In this document: in pieces, positions 1 through 5,664 of the stretch | Layout: each line of letters begins with the position of its first letter | Numbering within the stretch: position 1 is the first letter of the stretch | Source: an uncultured Planctomycetaceae bacterium | GTDB taxonomy: Bacteria; Planctomycetota; Planctomycetia; Pirellulales; Pirellulaceae | Length of the DNA: 5,664 bases | Direction of reading: 5' to 3' | Assembly: GCA_903927685.1 (NCBI GenBank) | Contig: CAIYOB010001607.1 | Span: forward strand, 1 to 5,664 | Notes under the pieces: model-generated | What the model was told of the DNA's origin: nothing | The model's database searches: none | What the model saw: the letters and a program-made list of their open reading frames with translations, nothing else | Position numbers and translations under genes: made by a program

Positions 1-210
1 CAGATCATCATTACGGCCGGGACGCATGCTTGGATCGAGGACGGCAGCGCGGTGTTGGCCGGCGTGCAGTTCGACGATGTCGACGGTACGCCGGCGCCAA
101 CGTTGACGGGGGCCGGGGCGACCATCCAAATCAACTCGCCCAGCGAACTGTGGGTGGGCGGCAGCGTGACGTCCAGCGGGGCCATGACGCTGAATACCGG
201 CGGGCGGCGG
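1..210 (+). other. beta-helix segment at the left edge of the window
   Basis: Residues 1-70 show alternating hydrophobic strands (QIIITAG, ATIQINS, ELWVGGSV, AMTLNTGG) separated by Gly/Ser/Asp turns. The pattern matches turns of a right-handed beta-helix and is cut by the window edge, so the helix presumably begins further upstream. No catalytic or ligand-binding motif is seen. The call rests on residue pattern only. Confidence 0.6.
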
Positions 211-3200
211 TATGACTGGGCCGACTATTTTGACACGTTGCCGGGGCTCGTCCTGGCAGAGACGGCGCCGGATGCGGAGCTGATTGCCGCACTGACGGCG
301 GGGACCTTCCCCGCCGGTCTGCGAACCGTGTTGGACGAGGCCCAGCTCGTATTGGGGGCGAGCGTCAGCTTGACGGAACTCGAAACGGGCAAGCGCTGGC
401 TGGCTGCGGACGTCGACGGCCAGCGATACGTCGTGAACGTGTACGACGAGACCAATGACGGCACGGCGGACAGCATTCAGATCCTACAGCCCCATGTGCT
501 GATCGGGCAACGAGGCTTCAGCTTCCTGCTGACCGGCACCTTGACCGTCATGCAGGCCGAGACGGACATCACGCTGTCGGCGGTGGACGACGTGATCATT
601 CGCGGCAATATCAACATCAAGGGAGACGGCGGCGAACTGACGCTGCAATCCGACAAGTGGGTTTACTGGGAAGGCTTCGCTGACGTTTCGGGCGACATCA
701 CCCTTGTCGGCGGGCTGGAACTCGACGGCACAGATCGGGGCGGCGCGGACGAACGCGGCAGCAGCGTCTACATCCATCCGACTTCGACGCTGGTGACCAA
801 GGGCGCGGGCACGCAGATCACGGTCTGCGGGAGCCAGGACGTCGACGTGTTGGGGGCGATCGTCGCGGGCGGCAGTCTCGGCGAGGAAGGCGTCACCTGG
901 GCAGGGCCGGATTCGATGGTCACGGTGACCGCCGGCCAGCAGGTGATTGTCGACACGGGCATCCTGGCGGCCAAGTCGGTCGCGGTTCAAGGCGGCGTCG
1001 CCGGAGCGGACGACGGCCGGCTGAGCGTGTTGATCACCACGGCCGGCGGGCTGACCTCCGCGGGCATCACCTCCGACGGCAGCGGCGGGCTGGTCACGGT
1101 CACCGGCGCGACCGATATCCAGATCCTGGGCAACCTGCTGTCCGGCGGCACGATGACCCAGCAGTTCAATGCGAATGGCGAGCGGATCGGCGAGACATTC
1201 GCGTGGTCGGCGGAGAATTCGTTGTTGCACGTCGAGGCGGGCGGCCAGGCCTGGCTCGGCGGCTGGACCGAGAACAGGCAAGGCGAGACCGTCGAGACGG
1301 GCGGGTACCTGCGGACCAATCAACGGATCGAGATCGTCGGCGGAGCGAATCCGGCCGGCGTCGGCGTGTACGTTAGCGCGGCCAGTGAGATCATGGCGGT
1401 GAACCCCGCGGCTTCGATCCTGATCGATTCGACTGGCGATGCGGATATCCAGGGGACGCTGCTGGCGGGCGGCATCGTCGAACGGGTATACGACGCCAGC
1501 GGCGAATACCTGGGCCGCACCCCGACCACCTACAACGGCGATTCGACGCTGCGGATCGAGGCCGACCACCAGATCCGAGTGGGCCTGGACCTGCAGGCCG
1601 GCAAGAGCATCGACCTGGTCGGCGGTTTGGATCCCGTCGAGGATGGCGTGCCGTATTCCGGCAACGGAATCGTGCTGTACGGATCGGTGCAGATGAGCAC
1701 CTGGCGGCCGAACAGCCAGATCAACCTGAACGCTCCCGGCCCGGTGTCGCTCCTAGCGCCGGCGCATACCGAGGAGATCAAGGCCGCGGGCTTCATCGCC
1801 ACGGCCGACGGGCGGTTGAGCGGCGATGTGACGCTGGACGTATGGCTCGACAAAGTGGACTTCGAGGTCACGGCCGCCGTGACGATTTCGACGGCCGCGG
1901 CCGCCGACAACCAGGGCATCGAGGACCTGATGGCCGACATCCAAGCGGCGTTGAACGAGACGTCCTGGACCGTGACGCAGTCCGACAATCCGGACCACCC
2001 GGTGGGGGCGACGTATGGAAGCGATCCGAGCGAGTTGGATTTCGAGGTCAAGCTGCACGACTCGCGACTGGTACTGACCAGCGCCTACGCGTTCCGCTTG
2101 AACAAGGCGGGCAGCAGCCAGGGGATCCTGCTGGGGTTCACCGGGCTGGCGGTCAACAACCTGAGTTCTTCGCGCCCCTACACCATGTACGCCGCCCAGC
2201 CGGGTTCAACCGTCAACCTCGGTGCTCCGGCGGGGCCGAACGGGAAACTGATGATTGCCGGCAAAGTGCTGGCGGACGCGGGAATCGCGTTGTACAGCGG
2301 CGTCTCGGACGATGGTCTGGACGTCGACTTGGCGGCCACGGGCCAGTTGGAGACGGTCCAGGCGTCGATCGTGTTGAACCCCGGGGCCAACGCGGTGGTG
2401 CGGGGCGACGTAATTGCCCGGGGCGCGACTTCGGATGTCATCATCAACGCCGCCGATTCGTTGACATTGCGGGGCAAACTCCAGGCCCAACGCGATATCC
2501 TCATCAATGCCGGAAGCACCGCCGCCCCCGGCACGACCAGCGTCCAGACCTACGGCACCAGCACCATGACGTCGCTGGGCGGCGACGGACGGATCCTGAT
2601 CACGGGCCTGAACGATGTCTCGATCAACAGCTTGGTCGGGCCGGGCAGCAACGGCCTGAGCCTGATCCGCCTGGCCTCGACCGCCGGGGTGTTGCGGCTC
2701 GAAAAGGAACTTGGCCGTGTCGAGACCGGTGCGCTGCTGCAGTTCGTCGGCCGCGACGTCGACATCGGCGGCGTGGTCACGAGTACCTTGGCCACGCCGT
2801 CCAGCGGCGATTACGAAGTGACCATCGACATCGACGGCACGGCGGCCCTGCACGGCGACTTTAACCTGGCGGGCTCGCTGCAGGTGGCGGCGGGCCACAT
2901 CCAGGTGTACGACACCGAATTGGAGGTCCTTGCCCCGGGGCAACGGCTGAGTCTGGTTTCCGACTGCGACGTGGAATTCGGACGCATCATCACGGATGCG
3001 GACGGTCAGCGGATCAGTGAGGGCGCACTGGTGCGCTCGGCGGCCGTCCTGGACGTGCAAGCGGTCGGGACGATCACGGTCAACTCGGGCGTCAAACTGC
3101 TGACGTTCGAAGACTCCAGTCACCTGCACCTGACGGGGGCCACGGTCCATGTGGTCGGGTCCTTGTTGGCAGGCGGCAGCCTGAACGACGACCGAGCCAC

Positions 3201-5664
3201 AATTTGGACCGGCCGGGACACGGTGCTGGAGATCGACGCCGGGGCCGTCACCGTCGGCGGGTTGGGCGTCGACGAGGCCGGCGACCTGGTCCGCCGCGGC
3301 GGCACGCTGCAGGCCAGCGGGCGTGTCCTGGTGGATGCCGCCGGCGACCTGGCGGTCGGGCCGCTGAGCACCATCCGGTCCGACGTGTCGGGCGGCGGGG
3401 CCTGGGCGTTCTCCACCCCCAGTCGCGTGAACTTGACGGCGGCCGACATGAGCCTGGGCGGACTGATCGAATCGTTCCAGACGGGCGCGCAGTTGACCAT
3501 CCATACGACCGGCCTGCTGGTCATCGACGGTCTGGTCCGAGCCGATTCCAGCGTGACGCTGACGGCGGGTCGGGACGGCAGTGGCCTGGGCATCTTTGTC
3601 CAGCCCCTGGTTCTCGATTTGCAAGACGAGTACGTCTCGGGCGGCGTGGTCACGACCGGGCTGGGCGGCACGTTGACGGTCGAGGCCGCGGGGGACATCA
3701 TCATCTCCGGCGTCCTGGGCGACGTGGTCAGCCAGAGCGGCGGACTGACGGGCCAGGTTCGCACGCTGGCGGCCGAGTCGACCAGCGGGGACATCACCGT
3801 GCTGGGGCGGGTCGAAGCGGCGGAGGCGATCCGCCTGCAGGGAGCCGAGGTGAACGTCCTGAGCGGGGCACTCGTGCGCGCCCATGCGACGGATGGGGAG
3901 GCTCTGTTGCAGGGCCTTCAGATCGTCTTCGTCGCCTCGGCCGGCGCGGATGCGGCCGGCCTCGTCCAGGCGGCCCGGCTGGTCCATCTGTGGGCGGACC
4001 AGGTGCGGATGTACGGTGCGGTCGTGGTCACGGCGGCGGAGGGGCGGGCGCTGATCAACGGCGGCACCGAGGCGACCGTCACGGGCAGCGTCAGTTCGGC
4101 GGGTGCGATCGAAGTCAATGCGGGCGTCGACTTGGCCTGGACGCTGGCCCAGCTGACGTCCGGAACGCTGACGGTCGCGGACTTGTCCGCTGATAGCACG
4201 CTGCAGATCCGGGAGCAGGGCCAACTGCTGGCTGCGGGCTCCGTGTCGCTCCGGGCCGGCGGCGATGTGTACACCGGCGGCGAGGCGAATCTGCAGGCGG
4301 GCACGAAGCTATCTCCGCGGCCGCTGATCCTGGTCACGCCCACGACCGTCGGCGTGGCCACGGGTTACGCCCAGGTCGCGACCGGGACCATCCAGGTACC
4401 TGAGGTCAGCTGGGTCACGACCACGGTGACCGAGCAGGTCGGGATGGAGGAGGTCAAGATCGGGAACGTCTACTACACGCTGGACGTGACCCTGACGCAA
4501 GCCGCGTACTACAACCCGCGGGCCGCCGCCGCGGAGCGAATCCGCGAGTACTTCATCGAAGGCTACGACTACCTGAACAGCGAGATCCCGTGGGCCGACT
4601 ATGGCGTCACCAGCATCCCGTCGTCCACGTACGGTACGGCCAGTTACAAGACCTTCAGCCAGCTGTCGGACACCCAGCGGTCGGCCGTACTGAAGACGTT
4701 GGGCTACCTGCCGCTGTACAACTTCAGCTATGCCAATCCGCAGCGGCACCAGGTTATCGACGGCAATCCCACGGTGCAGAGTTGGACGCCGTCCTGGGCC
4801 GGCAACTCGAGCGTCATCTACTACATCGACGTGGCCGGCTGGGACGACAAGTACATTCGCATGCCGCTGGGGGCCAACGAGGACGTGTTGCGGGTCGTCA
4901 GCCAGGGGACGCCGAGCTTGTGGCAGGAGAACGTGGGCAAGTACCGCGAGCTGGCGGACGTCACTTACACGCAGGACATGTCGGAGTTCAACAGCGATAC
5001 GTATACCGAGGCACTAACGGGAAAGACCTATGCAGCGACGGATGTGGACGAGCCTGCCGGACCGCAGCGTTGGAACGTGCAGTACACCAGCGGCACGGGC
5101 CAGTGGGATGTGACGATCTACAGCGAAGATTCGCGCCAGGTGACCGTCGACGAGCGTCCTCCGCTGTTCTCGTTCAGTCCCGGCAAGGAGACCGGAGACG
5201 ACCTGAACGAGAAGAACATTCAAGCGCCGACGGGTTATCTGGCCTGGACGGCCAGTTTGGACGGCGAAACGGCGGCGACGCGTCCCGATCAGGATGCGGG
5301 CTCGTACTTCATCCCCAGTTACTGGGAACTCGGCGGTTACGTCGACGGACAATTCACGTTTTGGCAAGCGGTGACGGACGCGGCGCAGAAGGGCGCAGCG
5401 CAGGGCCAGGAATGGGCGCTTGCCGTCCCGGCCACGGACGCCGATGCCGAACAAGCAGGCCAGTGGCTGAGCGACGCCAAGGACCCTCAAGCGTGGATCG
5501 GACTGTTCGGTCACGAGTACGTCGGTTGGTACAGCGCGGACAACCTGTGGCCGGCGGGAGACGCCGTAACAGGCGCCTACTACGGATCGGGCAACTACAC
5601 CTTTCTGATTATGAAGGAAATCGGCTTTAGTGATGGCACAACAGGCTACCGCCTGTCGGACGCC
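1..5664 (+). CDS. giant beta-helix/adhesin-like surface protein, internal fragment (both ends missing)
   Basis: Frame 1 has no stop codon across all 1888 codons, and neither a start nor a stop can be placed, so both ends lie outside the window. The product is rich in Gly, Thr, Val, Ala and Asp. Most of it is short beta-strand-like segments with alternating hydrophobic residues broken by Gly-Gly or Asn-Gly turns, as expected for a right-handed beta-helix of the filamentous-haemagglutinin/giant-adhesin type. Domain order: beta-helix with an insert (1-238), tandem LLAGG units (239-578), a flagellin-insert-like module (608-721), beta-helix (722-1430), a Tyr/Trp-rich region (1441-1766) and a C-type-lectin-like domain (1767-1888). 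Only two Cys are present (residues 276 and 989), common in long exported fibrous proteins. Role inferred: an extracellular or surface protein in adhesion or matrix formation. Nothing enzymatic is recognisable. No signal peptide, membrane segment or anchor is visible. Open frame: very sure. Family: moderately sure. Exact function: unknown. Confidence 0.95.
211..531 (+). other. non-repetitive insert domain within the beta-helix
   Basis: Residues 71-177 break the strand-turn rhythm. The segment opens with an aromatic-acidic stretch (YDWADYFDTLPG), followed by a likely helical part (APDAELIAALTAG). A compact region containing GKRWLAADVDGQRYVVNVYDE then resembles a small antiparallel beta unit, and regular beta-helix strands resume at LLTGTLTVMQ. 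I do not recognise a family. It may be a small domain looped out of the helix, as is common in long adhesins, where such inserts carry binding functions. That role is inference, and the boundaries are approximate. Confidence 0.45.
715..996 (+). repeat. tandem LLAGG-type protein repeat, copy 1
   Basis: Residues 239-332, 94 residues from one Gly-Gly strand end (VGG, 236-238) to the next (QGG, 330-332). Landmarks: VY at 256-257, the strand GAIVAGG at 285-291, the WAGPDS turn at 300-305, and KSVAVQGG at 325-332. Copy 3 (449-542) has the same length. From VY to the second GG of the AGG strand both copies are 36 residues, without gaps. From the Ser of the DS turn to the end of the closing Gly-Gly strand both are 27 residues. 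Copy 1 lacks the ten-residue hairpin found after AGG in copies 2 and 3. It contains one of the two cysteines in the window (residue 276). Divergent at DNA level, so an old duplication. Confidence 0.7.
997..1344 (+). repeat. tandem LLAGG-type protein repeat, copy 2 (longest)
   Basis: Residues 333-448, 116 residues. Landmarks: GNLLSGG at 377-383, a predicted hairpin FNANGERIGET at 389-399, the W-S-A-E-N-S turn at 402-407, and IEIVGG at 443-448. Residues 373-420 align without a gap to 481-528 of copy 3, with 17 of 48 identities counted by eye, including LL, GG, GE, G, T, S and EA. About 14 extra residues (around WTENRQGETVETGG) sit between the turn and the closing Gly-Gly strand relative to copies 1 and 3, which explains most of the greater length. 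Confidence 0.7.
1345..1626 (+). repeat. tandem LLAGG-type protein repeat, copy 3
   Basis: Residues 449-542, 94 residues, the same length as copy 1. Landmarks: VYVS at 456-459, GTLLAGG at 485-491, hairpin YDASGEYLGRT at 497-507, turn NGDST at 512-516, and KSIDLVGG at 535-542. The hairpin matches that of copy 2 at the same distance from GG. The closing strand matches KSVAVQGG of copy 1 at the same distance from the Ser of the turn. The copy therefore shares features with both neighbours, consistent with stepwise tandem duplication followed by drift. Confidence 0.7.
1627..1734 (+). repeat. LLAGG-type protein repeat, partial copy 4
   Basis: Residues 543-578. After VGG the chain runs LDPVEDG...NGIVLYGS, with LY 18 residues after the Gly-Gly. 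In copy 1 the equivalent VY lies 19 residues after its Gly-Gly. A strand NSQINLN at 571-577 sits about where copy 1 has GTQITV. The LLAGG strand and turn do not follow, so this is only the opening part of a unit. It decays into ordinary strands before the next module. Weaker than copies 1-3. Confidence 0.4.
1822..2163 (+). other. flagellin/FliD/FlgK-insert-like module
   Basis: Residues 608-721. The order is a strand VDFEVTAAVTIS (619-630), an Ala-rich linker, a likely helix GIEDLMADIQAAL (639-651), a strand WTVTQ, a second DFEV strand (680-683), SRLVLTS (688-694) and an LLGFTGL ending (710-716). This strand / 'hxDLhxxIxxAL' helix / strand / 'xRLxLTS' order is that of the Flagellin_IN-type repeat known from flagellins and hook-associated proteins, whose copies often end near LGF. 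Here it interrupts the beta-helix and is clearly not part of a flagellar protein. The two DFEV strands lie exactly 180 bases apart. Likely a small alpha/beta decoration or a cap between two helix blocks. The resemblance was judged by eye, without a profile search. Confidence 0.5.
2164..4290 (+). other. long beta-helix block
   Basis: Residues 722-1430 consist almost entirely of short hydrophobic strands spaced at roughly one beta-helix turn: KLMIAGKVLA, DVIINAADSLTLRGKL, GRILITGL, DVDIGGVV, QLTIHTTGLLVIDGLV, DIIISGVLG, DITVLGRV, AIRLQGAEVNVLSG, SVSLRAGGDVYTGG. Asn, Asp and Gly fill the turns. The recurring 'xIxIxGxVxA' strand pair resembles haemagglutinin-type repeats, including those in large planctomycete proteins. 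One cysteine occurs (989) and no catalytic motif is seen. Probably a rigid elongated stalk that spaces the following domains away from the cell. Seen: the strand pattern. Inferred: the fold and the stalk role. Confidence 0.65.
3145..3261 (+). repeat. isolated copy of the LLAGG unit inside the long beta-helix
   Basis: Residues 1049-1087. VHVVGSLLAGG (1049-1059) is followed by a W-T-G-R-D-T turn (1069-1074), the strand VLEIDAG and VTVGG (1083-1087). The five-residue step from Trp to Ser/Thr in the turn equals that of copies 1 and 2, and D-A-G matches T-A-G and E-A-G in those copies. The hairpin of copies 2 and 3 is absent. About 560 residues separate it from copy 3, so the unit was either moved within the gene or is a remnant of a once longer repeat array. 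Confidence 0.55.
4321..5298 (+). other. Tyr/Trp-rich non-repetitive region of unknown function
   Basis: Residues 1441-1766. The Gly-rich strand pattern stops and composition changes. I count about 33 Tyr in residues 1441-1888 against about two dozen in the preceding 1440. A Thr/Val-rich entry (PEVSWVTTTVTEQVG) leads to YYTLDVTLTQAAYYNP, a likely helix with REYFIEGYDY (1515-1524), and an amphipathic helix FSQLSDTQRSAVLKTLGY (1552-1569) followed by LPLYNFSY. Next come the strand-like YYIDVAGWDDKYIRMPLGA (1607-1625) and ENVGKYRELADVTYTQ. A second part (about 1683-1766) contains PQRWNVQYTS, GQWDVTIYSED and a Pro/Asp/Glu-rich stretch. This looks like one or two folded globular domains. I do not recognise a family, and no catalytic motif is evident. 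Position between the stalk and a lectin-like domain suggests a tip or binding role, which is inference. Confidence 0.5.
5299..5664 (+). other. C-type-lectin-like domain, divergent, truncated by the window end
   Basis: Residues 1767-1888. Landmarks in the usual order: an aromatic first strand (SYWELGG, with FTFW before the first helix), helix WQAVTDAAQKGA, the 'LAVPATDADAEQAGQWL' stretch that parallels the usual LAxIxSxxEnxFL segment, then the hallmark WIGL at 1832-1835, a GWYSADNLWPAG loop, and LSDA at the window end where the family usually has a WND-like strand. Cys is absent throughout, so the typical disulfides are missing, and no EPN/QPD sugar-specificity triplet is seen. If the assignment holds, the ligand could be carbohydrate or protein, but classical calcium-dependent sugar binding is doubtful. 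Bacterial examples often occur at the tips of large surface proteins. An alternative with the same overall fold is a formylglycine-generating-enzyme-like domain. That seems less likely because its active-site cysteines are missing. Confidence 0.5.

Noticed and set aside
484..1569. 361-codon reverse-strand ORF, Arg/Asp/Ala-rich
   Set aside because: In register with the sense codons and ending on the sense CTA codon at 484; no recognisable domain. A shadow of frame 1.
2401..2409. RGD tripeptide at residues 801-803
   Set aside because: Falls within a regular beta-helix strand-turn (VVRGDVIARG) and is expected by chance in a protein rich in G, D and R; no support for integrin binding.
1842..2864. 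340-codon plus-strand ORF in another frame
   Set aside because: Extremely Arg/Gly-rich, low-complexity translation typical of an off-frame reading of GC-rich coding DNA; overlaps the well-patterned frame-1 protein.
2769..3655. Short direct DNA repeat around 'ggcggcgtggtcacga' (near 2769 and 3640)
   Set aside because: Encodes the same Gly-Gly-Val-Val-Thr strand motif in a GC-biased codon context; flanks do not match, so it is not a mobile-element or recombination repeat.
3204..4193. 329-codon plus-strand ORF, Gly/Arg-rich
   Set aside because: The same off-frame composition artefact. Frame 1 here shows clear beta-strand periodicity.
2206..4224. 672-codon reverse-strand ORF
   Set aside because: Arg/Gln/Asp-rich translation without domains, created by the near absence of sense TTA, CTA and TCA codons.
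4590..5630. 346-codon plus-strand ORF overlapping the C-terminal domains
   Set aside because: Arg/Gly/His-rich translation without domain signal, while frame 1 carries the WIGL motif and aromatic-rich folded region in the same stretch.
1..5664. Search for RNA genes, CRISPR arrays, promoters, terminators and insertion-sequence ends
   Set aside because: None seen on reading. The whole window is continuous coding sequence, with no regular identical repeats with spacers, no T-tract hairpin and no terminal inverted repeats.

Overview
The window is the interior of one very large protein-coding gene. Plus-strand frame 1 (codons starting at base 1) is open from the first base to the last: 1888 codons, with no start or stop that can be assigned. 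Everything else that looks like an ORF is a shadow of this frame. I see no intergenic DNA, RNA gene, promoter, terminator, mobile element or CRISPR array.

The sequence is GC-rich with strong G/C preference at third codon positions. The product is Gly/Thr/Val/Ala/Asp-rich with only two cysteines. It is built from short alternating hydrophobic strands separated by Gly/Asn/Asp turns, as in right-handed beta-helix proteins of the filamentous-haemagglutinin and giant-adhesin kind. The general character recalls the giant secreted or surface proteins of Planctomycetes and related bacteria. That lineage is an inference; no marker gene is present.

Layout (protein residues are numbered from the first codon of the window). 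Residues 1-70 are beta-helix. Residues 71-177 form a less repetitive insert. Residues 178-238 return to beta-helix. Residues 239-542 are three tandem, diverged copies of a 94-116 residue unit, each ending in a Val/Gln-Gly-Gly strand and carrying an internal 'LLAGG' strand. Residues 543-578 start a fourth copy that fades out. Residues 608-721 are a distinct module resembling the flagellin/FliD/FlgK insert motif. Residues 722-1430 are a long beta-helix, including one more isolated copy of the LLAGG unit (1049-1087). At about residue 1440 the composition changes sharply to a Tyr/Trp-rich, non-repetitive region (1441-1766) of unknown function. The window ends inside a probable C-type-lectin-like domain (1767-1888) with a WIGL motif but no cysteines.

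Taken together, this reads as a stalk-and-tip surface or secreted protein: a long repetitive fibre followed by globular domains that may bind a ligand. The N-terminal export signal and C-terminal anchor lie outside the window, so secretion route and attachment cannot be stated.
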